Shown here: positions 50,301 to 64,000 of the stretch, in pieces
Layout of the letters: each line of letters opens with the position of its first letter
Position numbering within the stretch: position 1 is the stretch's first letter
DNA from: Trichoplax sp. H2
Taxonomy: Eukaryota; Placozoa; Uniplacotomia; Trichoplacea
Assembly: GCA_003344405.1 (NCBI GenBank)
Contig: NOWV01000009.1
Span: forward strand, 744,001 to 808,000
Length of the DNA: 64,000 nt
Reading direction: 5' to 3'
Program-made: the position numbers and the translations under genes
Notes under the pieces: generated by a model
What the model saw: the letters and a program-made list of their open reading frames with translations, nothing else
What the model was told of the DNA's origin: nothing
Database searches by the model: none

Positions 50301-53300
50301 TATAATTTAAGGCAGAGCAAGTTACATACATATACGGTGACTTACAAGGAGTTTATCGATTTTACAATCTAAAGTATAATTTTAACCCATATCTTAAATA
50401 TCAATTTTTAAATTTTTAAAATAGTGGTCAATAGAGAAAATGCATATTATGGTTGATTCAGATGGACTTGGGATAACTTTATATACGGATGACATAAGAC
50501 CCGGAATATATATTGCTACAATACAAGGAGCTGCTGCTAAGTAAGTTCATATCGACAGTTTAAACTGTTTATGTGGTTGTTATATATTGTAACTATGACG
50601 AAGAATTTACCTAAACTTTGTCTAATAATATTCAGGCTTAACGTAATACTCGTACTCATCCTGTTTTAATTATGTATACAAAACGCTATCAATTACGTAG
50701 GGATGGAAGATTGAAAGAACATGATCGACTTTTGGCAATTAACGGCAAATGTTTACTTGCGTTAACGCATGATGAAGCACATGTATGTGTACAACAGGGT
50801 GCACAAGAAAATAATGGTTCAGTAATGCAGTTAATTATTGCTTCTCAGAAGGTATTATTTAATTTAGATAAATTATTTTAAGATGAGAACAAATACATAT
50901 CTAATAGCCTTTAGTTTAATCTTGTTATAATAAAAAAGCTTCGGCATTCTTATACCGTAGTAAGTAAGTAACTACGCTTCGTTGTCGTTATATATCAGGT
51001 TTCTAATTTTTAATTGTACTTTAGTTATAATAATCTCTTAAAGTATATAGTGCATTGATTATATTGTAGATCTTTTGTTTATCCTTATAACTTTTCAATT
51101 ATATATTAGTATACGGTATTGTACCTTCAATCTATTACATAGCCACTCTTCAAATTCGAAATAAGGAGGCTATATAATATTTATTTATTAATAGCATCTA
51201 TTATAATTATCACATATAACGTCAAACCAATCAAATCTCAGCGTATAATCCAATAATATACTATCGTAATTTAGAATATTATTAACAAATAACAGACTAT
51301 AATGCTTAGAGATTGATTAAGCTTTCAAATACAATTAATACTAGACCGTAATCGACGAAGAACCGTACGCTAACGTTAAAAATGGTCGGATTGTCCTACC
51401 TGATAAGCAAAAACCCTCACTATTAAATAATGAAAACATTTTAAATGAAACGATTAATGTAGACCAAGATGACTATATATACCATAACAACGACGTTAAT
51501 GATGATACTTCTATCGGTCAACTTCCAACATTTGCCCTAGAAGTTATTCAAGATTCATTTCAAACTCAATCTAGTGAAATCCAAAATGCTAATTCCGCTG
51601 TTAGTGATGGTAATGACAGCACTGAACCTAGTAATATTCAAGCCGGCAACCAAGATGATATGCCACAAGTCCCAGTTCAAATAATAACTAATTCATCAGA
51701 TTTGGAAGCAATTCCAAGTATTTCACCTATACAAGATCAAATTGGCGATCAAAAGGAAATAATTGATGATGCCGAGTATGTAATCGAAGAGGTTATACTA
51801 CAAAAAGGTAAACAAATATTGTTACTGATTTGATTTGAAATAATAGCATTTCCACAAGAATTATAAAACATCTATACAATATCACTCTATCTTCATGACG
51901 GTACTATAGTGGAGAATGTTAGCTTGGGAATTGGTGTTGGATTATTAGCTGATCTTGACGCAAATGAGAAAGGAAAATATAATCAAGGTATATTTATACA
52001 GCATCTCAAGAAAGGATCGCAAGGAATGGAATGTGGCAAGCTACAGTAAGCTTAATCAATTAATAATATATTACCGGTACTTTCGGATTGACTGTAATTA
52101 AAATAGCCTATTTCTAATTTTATTGTGTGAAAAGTATGAGACTCAATGTCTTTAAACTACCTACATATGAAAGTTACTGTATTACTTAGAAATTACCTCT
52201 CGTTTAATTAACGATGCTATTGCTTAATTAGCGTCGACTCCGCCAAGATAGTACAGCAGATAGAACTGAATAGTTGCCTAAAACTTATTATTTTAGAACC
52301 ATTAATCAAGTTTGACTTAGAATTAAGCCTTTATATGCTCATATTAGATACTGTATTGTAATTATCACTTTGAGCCATAATAAATATAATCAATTGAAAG
52401 TATAAACATCGAAATAGTGAAGTGTACGATAAATCATAATTTGTAATGATTACGTTACTCTACATCTATCGCACACTACACGAAAAAATTTTTTACAAAC
52501 AAAAAACTGCCAGTATATTACATTATTAAAGTGGATGATAAGCTTACGGTACCGTACTCCATGTAATAATAATATTAATACGCACGTATAGAGTAGATTC
52601 ATGACTGACGCAAGAAGTCGACAATAATATTTTTACTCCATTGACAGTCACCATCTCAATCTCTAAACGGATATTTCTTTTATAGCCGTGGTGATCAAAT
52701 AGTAGAGGTCAATGGAACAAGTTTAATCGGCGTTACTCTAAGTCAAGCATACGGCATTCTAGGCCAGTTAAAGCCGGGCAATGTTGTCATGATTACGAGA
52801 CATCATCAAGATCCAAAAATATCTGAGCAATTTATGGATAAAACTTTAAAAGCTTTAGAAAGTAAGGGTAAAAGCGGATGGAGATTAAGCGAAGACGAGA
52901 AAGAACCTCACCGTCTTAACAGGTGACTTATTTTTAGCCTTTTAGAAATATTCTTAATGAAATGCTCGTATGCGAGTATATTAAATTTCTACAGTACATT
53001 GTAAATAATATATGTTGTACATTTACATAATATACATCTGTTTGTATTAAAAATAAAAACAACCATGATTTGATACCTTAATAAAAAAACATTTAGGTCA
53101 TCCTCGTATCGAGATGTTTCAAATACGGACGCTGATGAGCCTCAAAGTAGATCGAGGGTAATTTAAGCTATCTGTATATCAAAATTTTTTAACGTAACAT
53201 TGATATACAGTACTACAATATATAAGGTAATAGTGTTAATACAGTACACACACTGTATAATATCAATTTTATCCAAGATGGAATTTATAATTCTAAAGCA

Positions 53301-56300
53301 ATATTTACCAAGTAGTACTAGAAGCAGACTAACCAGGCTATCATATTCAATTATTGATATCGTATAGACACATACATTATCTATAGTCTCTCGGAGTCCA
53401 GTTGCAGTAGCGAAAAATTTTCTTCGACCAAAGCCTCTAGAGCCATTAAATTCCAACGAAATATCAAGTCCAGACGTTGATACACTATTAGTCAATAGCG
53501 AGAGCTCTAAAGATCATCTAATCGAAGTAGTTCAACTTCGTAATGATGTTGCCGAAACCATTGGAATGCAGCTACATGTTAGAAATGAAAGTGTTAACAC
53601 CTTTAATGCTGATGGAGAATCGGTTGTTAAAACGTATAACCGTGTATTTATTGCCTCGGTGGCTAAAGACGGAGCAGCAGCACGTGCAATAGGCGGCTCA
53701 GGTAGTTTACGTGCTGATGATGAAATTTTAGAAGTAGATGGTAAGGTATTAAAAGATTTATCACCTGAGAGCTTACAAGCGACATTTCGTGAGATGCCGT
53801 CCGTTGTTAGTATGAAAATCAAACGAATGTTAGCGTTATCTAACAAACAGGATCCACTGAGAAGATCTGTAAAACCACCAGAAAAGCCTAATCGTAACAG
53901 TATGATTTTCGACGATGGCCAATTACAGCTGTCTGATTCTGGTACAAATAGAACTAGGGGATCATCGAGTATTAATATTCCTAATGTAATAGAAAGCTTG
54001 GAGGATGTTTCACAAGTAACTGATTTAACTACTCCAGATCATATACAAAGCCATAATGACGATTCTACAGCCTCCCCCTCATCAGTTATCCTTGATGGGA
54101 CGCTTGGATCCAGATATGATGATAATCTCGACATGAATACTGGACAAGAACATAACGAAAGGGCTGATAGTCAACTAATATCAGATCCAGTAAGGAACGG
54201 ATTAATTGAGCAAGTAATCAATGACAAAGCTATTTCACCTGGTAGAGATCATCAATCAGATGATCAACTTTTAAATAATCAAGGTAATGTAAATCTATCA
54301 AAGTTAATGTATTATAATCACAATGTCATCTCTAAAGTAGCAGTTGTTGCCTTTACTGATCACAGTGAAACATAATTGTGTTGTTACTAATTAATAAAAC
54401 CTGATTCCTGCAATAGCAACACCTGGAGCACTGTCTACTAGTACCGGTGCGGAAACTAAAAAGAAACGTAAAGGAAAATTTTGGAGAAGGAAATCTGCCG
54501 CAGATATTAAAGTTTCAGTAGATAACGAAGATGTATCCATTTTTATAGGAAATGATCAATATCGGCTATTATCTAGTATTCCTCGAGGACGCAAAATTGA
54601 TGAACCCTATCATATTATTTTGCAAAAAACTCGATCTAAGGGGCTTGGATTGAAGTTAGAGTTAGATCTTGCGTCTCAGTCTTTTAAAATAGTAAAATAT
54701 CGCTCAACTGGTACGATCAATAAGAAAGAGGATTTAACGTAAGTGAATAATTAATTAAAGAAATAAATGTATACTCTTTAACAAAATTTATGAATTGCAT
54801 GTGACATAATCCAATACTTTCAATTTTAAGCGAGGTCAATCATCTATTAATTCAGTATGCTCTGCACGCTAGTTGATTACAGAAAATCTGCTTTAGAAGT
54901 AATTAAAGCGCATTTCGATGGTGATATATCCTATTGAGTTCATAGTTGCCGGGATTATCATATATGAATATTGCGTTCTGGATTGCTTCTTCATCCTATT
55001 ATTGTAATAGCATTACTAGTTAATCGTTGCTGTAGAATTAATTCATAACTTACGTTAACGAAATAATTCAATTATGAAAAGATTTTCCTTCAAAATCAAA
55101 GCTCAATAAACAATTGCAATTATTTAATGGTAATTGTATTATTCTATTTTAAATTTCCGCAGTGTGGGCGATCTTGCTTTGAATATCAATAATCAAAACC
55201 TAGTAGGTAAAACGTCATCTGAAATCGAACGTATACTCAAATCGCTACCCTACGGACCGGTTACTATTGTTGCTGAAACTGCACACAGTTGGGCTAAGAG
55301 AGCTGCTGATTTAATGAGGTTAAGCACTTCAATGCTCAATGCGCCTTCATCGTCTGCTATAGAAACTCCTAAATCAGGATCTGAAGAACTGACAGTTTTA
55401 TCAGTACAGGTAATTGCTTACAGTAATGTTGATATACAGTACCGTATATCTGCTGTGATCTTTAATTATTTCACCCTTGTAATAAGATTTGTATCTCATA
55501 TCTATTGCTATTAAAATAAATTTTAAGTAAAATTAGTTTTAATAGCAATGCAATACCATAATTGCATCCCTTAATAACTCCGGTTAACAAGTAAGCAGAT
55601 TGAATGCTATTTTATGAGCTAAAGAATAAAATAAATTTTTATTCAGTAACAAAATTAGCGTAATTCGCAACTGCATAGGATCATCTAACAATTATAAACT
55701 ATAATCAATCTATAGATTATCGCTACCATCTTAGGGTTAAAAATTATTATCATATTACTATATAAAATGTCATCCAGAGTAGGATAAGCACAGCAGTTGT
55801 ATGCATGATACTCCATATAATTCAATAGAATACAAATTAAATTATTGGATTCTAATGCACTCGTTGATTTGTAGCAGACGGAACTGTAAGGGGCCTCTCT
55901 TAATATTCTCTCTGAAAGCTGCTATTGTTATATTAGAAACACCTTGATAAAAACTTTCATGTCTTAATTACCGTTTTCTAGCGAATTGACTATCCTACGA
56001 ATATTTTTAGATCGATAAGAGCGATGCTGCTATTTTTGGTGTTACTGTGGAAGAGGGCTATCATATGGATACGTCTTATATTTATATTAAAGACATCGAG
56101 CCAGGTTCACCAGCTGGATGTTCTAATAAATTTCTCCTTGGCGATCGTATCATTTCAATTAATAATCAATCCACAGTAGGAGTTTCAGCAGAAGAAGCTG
56201 AAGTAATTTTAGCATCTTCATCAGGTATTATCGACATGGTCATCCACAGATTACCCCGTAGTAAGTCAATAACCGATAGTGCAGGTACAGGTATATCTCG

Positions 56301-57430
56301 CGATGTCATTAAAGTAGAAGATATTCAATTAGAACAAAAGGACTCTCCCGATGGTAATATTAACGTCCAAGAATCTATGCAACAGGCATTACAGCACGCA
56401 CAATCACATAACGATCAATCTAAAGACGAGGAAACCAAACCTGATGGCTTTAAATCACTGCTGAATCCGGGAGATACTTATCATCGTGTTAAAATTCGCC
56501 GTGAAGGAAATACCTATGGATTTAGTGTAGCCAGTAGAATATCGGATAGAGCCGTTATTGTAAGTTAATTTATATTATTTCATACAATAAATTCGATTAA
56601 TAGCTCTCGGAAAACGTGTTTATAACAATTTATAAATAATAATAAAAAATATTTCTTAATTGGTATAACTTGATACTGAAATGGTTTACTTGGAATAGGT
56701 AAGGAAGGTAACTCCAGGTAGCTTGCTTGATCAAACTGGCAATGTTAAATTTGGTGATAGAATTCTAGCGGTTGATGGTATCAAAATTACAGAAGGCTCT
56801 GATCAAACTGTTCAAATATTAAAAAGTTCAACTAAAGCAGTCGAATTACACATCGCTCGGCCGGCAATGACTGGACATAAAGCTTCAAGCAGTTCGTCTT
56901 TTGCAATTTCACAATCACGCAGGCGGAAATCGTCAGGCAATAGCTACACAGGAAGTATAGAATTAAAACCAGATGGACAAAAAGCACTGAACAATTCAAT
57001 TTCTCGCTCAATTGTTACACCTCAGGAAAGAGATAAGCAAAAATTATTAAATAATGTAGAATCAGCAGTCACAAACCCTCAGGTAGACCAGCAGATTTCT
57101 TTAAGTAACCCAAACTCCGTTGCTTCAGTTCCGCAGATAGATACTTTAAGCCATTGTAAGGTGGTTAAAATCAATAAGACAGCGGCTGGGCTAGGATTTA
57201 GCGTTGGTGTAATTGGCAAAGGTTGCGATAGCACGGTCGTTATTAAATCTATACTACCTTATGGTGCTGCTAGCCAATCAGGCAATATTGAATCTGGTGA
57301 TGACTTACTCGAAGTTAATGGCCTTCCAATGCAAGGCCTCCCATATAATGAAGTCACCAATGTATTGAAATCTACACCGCCTGGTGTAGTAGTGCTAAAA
57401 ATTAGGCATACAAATAATGAAGCAATTTAA
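47352..57430 (+). CDS. Scaffold protein with eight PDZ domains and an unassigned N-terminal domain
   Basis: Thirteen exons in phase: 47352-47818, 49867-50068, 50425-50540, 50701-50851, 51345-51807, 51910-52045, 52686-52922, 53097-53157, 53368-54283, 54417-54738, 55163-55409, 56011-56559, 56699-57430, about 1532 residues. Residues 1-110 form a helical region of unknown family, only faintly like a harmonin-type homology domain. PDZ domains by fold pattern lie at roughly 115-175 (short), 228-312, 467-545, 660-765, 980-1063, 1107-1190, 1262-1347 and 1441-1528. Typical PDZ strings are HDRLLAINGK, RGDQIVEVNGTSL, DDEILEVDGK, LGDRIISINNQ, FGDRILAVDGIKI and SGDDLLEVNGLPM; GLGFSV is the last carboxylate loop. 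Linkers are acidic or Ser/Asn-rich; KKKRKGKFWRRK precedes PDZ5. Family role: assembly of membrane or junction complexes through C-terminal peptide ligands. MPDZ/PATJ-like is possible, but no L27 was recognised. The exon 9 acceptor may be 53368 or 53387. Confidence 0.88.
47819..49866. other. Multi-PDZ gene intron 1
   Basis: A 2.0-kb intron that splits PDZ1. It holds the long foldback element at 49084-49192. The rest is AT-rich with no exon seen. Confidence 0.7.
49084..49192. mobile_element. 109-bp foldback element with about 42-bp inverted arms
   Basis: Left arm 49084-49125 and right arm 49150-49192 are inverted copies differing by one indel and about two substitutions, separated by 24 bp. 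The outer ends are GTGATCAC, itself a palindrome. No coding capacity. The near-identity of the arms suggests recent formation or insertion, or selection for the hairpin. No target duplication is evident. Confidence 0.8.
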
Positions 57431-59791
57431 CAAGTAGTAAGCCATATATTACTGTATATGTATTAACATGATGATAAATTCGTTTAAATCTTTGAAATTA
57501 TCTTAAAATTTTATTAAATTTTAAATTTAATACCGCGGAATTTTCTCATTGCCACGCTATGATATCTTGTATCACTAAACGTAAAACCTGTTTCTTTTCT
57601 CTCTATTAAATAATATATTTTTTATCACTACCCTATTCGATCATGTAATAGTGAACGTTGTTTTCATATTGTAGTAAGATATTACTTTACTACATTTCTC
57701 TTTTTAAAAGACGATAAAATGACAATTTTATACGTTTTGGCAGCAGTGATTCCAAATAGGGTTTCTTTATGAATTCAGAAAGGATAATTTCAAGACAATT
57801 CGTGAATTTATTATACTTTAAACTTTATACTTTTGGTAGATTTGTTTAATTCATCTTTTGAGAATATTCTATTTTCGACACCATCAGTTGGGTAGTGAAG
57901 TAATTACTACGCGCTTTCCTAAATTTTACATCGCAGATAATTCTAAATTTATTCAAAAACTATTTACTTCTGTTAAACGTCCATTATTTACTGTCTGTTG
58001 GTCAAGTAGAAAATCTTATCAGACATTACAGTAACTGAATTGGAATTATATTTTAAAATATTTACGTACCAATAAAACATTTTATTTCCGTCACTGATAT
58101 GAGTATAGAACAAACCTATGCTAAGTTTCGATTAGGATTGAATTCAAACGCAATTCTTTATCCGAGTATCCCTACTTCTAGCCCTATTCATTTCAAGTGT
58201 TGCTTACATACTAAACCAACCACAGCGATCCTACATATCGATGTGTAACGCAGTACGTGCAGCTTCTTTATGATGCAAGTAGATACTACAATCCTCAATA
58301 TTATCCCAAATTTAAAATTTAAAGCTTTACATACTGCTACAACAAGATTTCTGTGACATGATCCTCTCACTGAGTTTCATGAATTAGGGATTCGGTTGGA
58401 ATGATTGTTAAACAAGCAGGCAAACTCTGAACTCAGAGCTTGCGATACTGTGATGCCATTATAGTCGGGCATTCTAACAAGATCATATGAATTCATTCCT
58501 CAACGACTTTTTACAGTACTCTTTCCTTAATATCAAGGGGATCAATTAGCTAATGACGAATAATGCTGTGCATATACAACTGTAAGAAAGTTCAACCTGT
58601 GTATATGTATTAAAAGCTTTTGCTGAACATATCATAGAATGTAACACTAAGTAAAGTTCAGATTATGCATTCTGCTACTATATAGCGTAAACTCTCTTCT
58701 TTTCTTGCACTAAATGAATAGATTTTTAAGCTTAAGGTTCACAATCTACTAACTCAAAAATTTGAGTAGTTTAGAATAGTGTTAGCCTCTAGTATGTCAC
58801 ACTAGCTATAATCTATAATTATTTTATCGAGCACAACCGTTTATTCTACAGCACATAGGTTCACTTCATATTCCTATTATAATTTCAAACATGCAATTAC
58901 TATTATTAATTAGTCGAGATCAATACACTTCTGTTTCAGTTATCATACTGACTCTCTACTCTTTCTATTATGCCATCATCTTACATACCAGTCTAAATCT
59001 TTATTGTTCTCTTCACAAATTCCTTCTCATTTCTCTACACATTCATCCTTAAACTGTCAGAGCGTCTAATAGAATTCTCATGTTCTATAACTGACTAGTA
59101 TCAAGAATTACTAACTATATTTACTGTAACATAATACAGTTTATTGACCCTAATTTAATTACAATCCAGATAATGACGATTGTGTTATTGAATCCAAATA
59201 TAGGATAATCATCCAAATTTTACTGCAATTATCAGAGAAAGATATTACAGAATGTGATCAATGTTTGCAACTGATGATATTCTATTATATCTTATGATTA
59301 TCTCTTACAAACATTTAAACAAATTTATGATAGACGCTTCGATTAGCAAAAACCAATTCATTTGCATGACAGATAAATTTTCTCTTAATCAGATGAGCAT
59401 TGGTTTAAGTAACACTACATATATATATATATATATATATAGCACGGTTAACGATTGCAAATTTCTTACTTACTCATCTGCTACAATAAATATCTAAGCT
59501 ACCAATGATTACAGTAGATTTCATTAAAACAGCTACATAAGAGTACCGCGGCTATTAAACACTATTATTATTATGTACTGAATAAAAAATAAACTATCGC
59601 AGTTGTTTATCAATCCGTTGCTACGTAAAAGTGATATACAAATCTTCTTTTTATGAACTTCGTTCTATACCCGGACTTTCTGTCCAAGATTAGAAATGAT
59701 GTTAATCATTCTTTTCTATCAGCTTGCATTATTCAATCATGTCCATCGCCTGTCACGGACACAAAGAGAATAAAAATCTCGATAATGACGA
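57431..59791. other. Convergent 3' spacer between multi-PDZ gene and GOLPH3
   Basis: AT-rich, with an AT dinucleotide microsatellite at about 59418-59440. Short frames at 58188-58370, 59261-59497 and 59653-59841 have no protein resemblance; the last overlaps the GOLPH3 3' end on the other strand. Pentamer repeats are almost absent. Confidence 0.6.
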
Positions 59792-61981
<2,190 letters not shown>

Positions 61982-62154
61982 ACTACAGCAATTCCGAGAT
62001 AGAGTATAAAACCATAAAATTGACGATAAAATTAATAAGTTTCTCTAAAAACGAGATAATACGATACTGCAAGATCTTGAACTTGTCTTACATGAATATG
62101 ATATACTTGTATGTGTATAATTACGATCTGCGCAAATATCCGAATAAAGTTACA

Positions 62155-62910
62155 GTACAGCTCTTGTACGATACTTATTCTGCACTGTGCAATTAGTGTA
62201 CTGTACACTGTACTGTACTGTAGTGTGTATTGTACAGTACAGACCGTATAGTGTACAGTATCAAGAGATTTCAGGTTTCAGCCACTCGAGCATTCGCACT
62301 CGGATCCAGTGCAGTACTGTACAGTACTGTACTGTAGATCTGATTTACTGTTTTAACTACGCCATACTGTAGAGGTAAGTTTTTTTCTTACCTCTATGAC
62401 CTTCCGTAAGCTAATACAGCACAGTACTGTACAGTGTACAGTACAGTACTGTACTACACAATACGGTCGTGTGTAAAAACTTTAAATACTGTGTGTACTG
62501 TACAGTATGCAACTACAGTACAGTACACATTACTGTACTGCACAATACGGTCGTGTGTAAAAACTTTAAACTTTAAATACTGTGTGTATGCAACTACAGT
62601 ACTGTACTGTACAGTACAGTACAGTATGCTTGCAAGTTGCAACCGATCCATGTACTGTACTGTACAGTACAGTGCTGCATGGGTTTCCCCTTTTCAGAAT
62701 ATACTGTACACTGTACTGTACGTACTGTACGCAATGTACAGTACTGTACTGTACAGAGAACGCGTGAATCCTCTGTTCAGTTATTTTTGTACAAACCAAA
62801 TGCCATGTCACTATGCTACATATGCTTATCAAATTATATATACTTCGTACAGCACGCGTACATTATGCATTATTACAATACACTTACTATACAGTGTACA
62901 GTGTACATAC
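62155..62910. repeat. CTGTA/CAGTA pentamer field, densest in the window
   Basis: Long uninterrupted runs at 62195-62260, 62310-62335, 62420-62456, 62500-62540, 62595-62625, 62650-62675 and 62700-62757. Because the unit is five bases, translations repeat every 15 bases as Cys/Thr/Val/Gln/Tyr/Ser strings in all frames, which explains the overlapping open frames on both strands. Confidence 0.9.
62449..62605 (+). repeat. Tandem duplication with 84-bp offset inside the pentamer field
   Basis: CACAATACGGTCGTGTGTAA occurs at 62457 and again at 62541. Both copies continue into AAACTTTAAATACTGTGTGTA and TGCAACTACAGTAC. The second copy has an extra 9-base ACTTTAAAC-type step and the first has extra pentamers, so the two have diverged by small length changes. 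Confidence 0.85.
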
Positions 62911-64000
62911 AATGCATAAATAAATAAGAAAATAAATATGGAGCCGCTCACGAATACCCAAGATTAATGAACTAAGAGATTCAATGGGCAGATACTTACC
63001 ATTCAGAGTCAGAGGGTCTTGAGCAGTAGACTGTACTCAGTACTATATTTTGGATAAATTTCTGTAATAAAGGAATTGACTAATAGATTATATTTATATT
63101 ATATAGATATTATTATATATTAATATTTTCGCTACGGGATCATATTACGATTACAAGGGCGTTTTTAAGCTATTAAAGTAGCAGTCAGTTATATACTGTA
63201 GTTACGCGACCTACTACAAATGAGTGAATATCATAGTTTCTTTTTATTATGACAAGAATAGAAGAGGATTTCTTCAAGAGGTTAACATTGAAGAAACACA
63301 AAAGTATCTTTGCTAATAAATTATCACAACAATAGCTGCAATGCAACAATAAGTTAACAGTCAAGTCTGCAGTATATTACACATCCAAAATTGCGTTTTA
63401 AATCTCGAACAAAACATGCAATTTCAGGTTGCCAGGGATTTGAAGTGCCTGACGTTCCATGCCTGATGCCTCTAGCTTAGTAGTACAGAACAGTATATAA
63501 TATACTGTATTGCACCATACACAGTACAGAGTAATGCTATATACAGTTTAGTACTGTACTGAAAAGTGTTTCCGTGGGGTGGGTTAACCTTCAGATCGGT
63601 CAATTAACAATAATAATTTTAATTTTATTTTAATATACCAGCTGCGTCGGTAAAAATGCCGATAGCGTAACAGCTTGTAATCGCTAAACATTTAAATGAA
63701 TGCATTGATATTATTAAGAATGGAGTTCAAAACTCAGTACAGTATAGAACATTTAAAAAGTACTATGAGTAGTAGTACTGCATAAATCTTTACAATATTG
63801 GATACAAGATCTACTCTTCCCGATGGCAAGTTAAAATTTTCCCTTTTTTTCTTCGAAGAAAATAAAAGCGATAGTGTCCTCGTTGGGATTGGGTCCTGTT
63901 ATTATTCGCGTAAACTTCTGCATATGCGCTTTGCACGGGCTGTATTAATGCTAGAAAAGGCTTTGTTAATAAGTTAAAAATGACTGCAAACAAGAATTTA

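Larger units (their letters stand above)
61982..64000. other. Region upstream of GOLPH3
   Basis: Contains the pentamer field at 62155-62910 and a smaller one at 63485-63560. A minus-strand open frame at 63811-63993 encodes an Arg-rich 60-residue peptide after a possible acceptor; it might be an exon of a gene lying to the right, but nothing identifies it. Confidence 0.5.

Noticed and set aside
53163-53846. Minus-strand frames (110 and 104 codons) opposite PDZ4
   Set aside because: Shadows of the plus-strand PDZ exon, whose frame, splice phase and domain match are clear.
59418-59440. AT dinucleotide run inside an open frame
   Set aside because: Simple microsatellite; the frame around it has no coding support.
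62187-62927. Overlapping open reading frames on both strands (61-161 residues) rich in Cys, Thr, Val, Gln, Tyr and Ser
   Set aside because: They are translations of the CTGTA/CAGTA pentamer field, open in several frames on both strands with a 15-base period; no protein signal.
63811-63993. 60-codon Arg-rich minus-strand frame
   Set aside because: Could be an exon of a gene to the right of the window, but there is no family resemblance or partner exon to support it.

Overview
This is a window of animal nuclear DNA, AT-rich and dense in introns. It carries no bacterial gene order, CRISPR array, rRNA or tRNA that I can see. Eight protein-coding genes can be rebuilt exon by exon with consistent GT-AG junctions and reading phases. 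In order they are: the 3' part of an AGTPBP1/AGBL1-type cytosolic carboxypeptidase (+), an ARNT-type bHLH-PAS factor (+), HOMER (-), a K+-dependent Na+/Ca2+ exchanger of the SLC24 family (+), an FKBP8/FKBP38-type tail-anchored immunophilin (-), USP3 (+), a scaffold with eight PDZ domains (+), and GOLPH3 (-). The mix of metazoan families (HOMER, ARNT, NCKX, multi-PDZ), many short introns, modest intergenic gaps and low GC suggests an early-branching animal. A placozoan (Trichoplax or Hoilungia type) is my best guess; this is inference, not proof.

Layout. 1-2525: carboxypeptidase 3' end. 2526-11472: mostly noncoding, with a pentamer-repeat field at 3.6-5.1 kb, a small palindromic element, a 34-bp tandem duplication and a probable upstream ARNT exon at 7.05 kb. 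11.47-14.8 kb: ARNT body. 17.85-24.14 kb: HOMER, reading leftwards, with a first coding exon of only two codons. 24.1-28.6 kb: intergenic and repeat-rich. 28.6-33.6 kb: exchanger. 34.35-37.9 kb: FKBP8-like, convergent with the exchanger and divergent from USP3 (38.86-45.82 kb). 47.35-57.43 kb: multi-PDZ gene. 59.79-61.98 kb: GOLPH3, convergent with it. 62-64 kb: a further pentamer-repeat field.

The proteins do not form an operon-like pathway. Several (HOMER, multi-PDZ scaffold, Na/Ca-K exchanger, tubulin deglutamylase) belong to the calcium-signalling, scaffold and cytoskeleton toolkit that is best known from neurons in bilaterians.

The most unusual non-genic feature is a dispersed repeat built from two pentamers, CTGTA and CAGTA, in one register. 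They are reverse complements of each other after rotation. Every switch between them makes a palindrome, so the fields are dense in GTACTGTACAGTAC-like words. They occupy intergenic DNA and introns and are nearly absent from exons.
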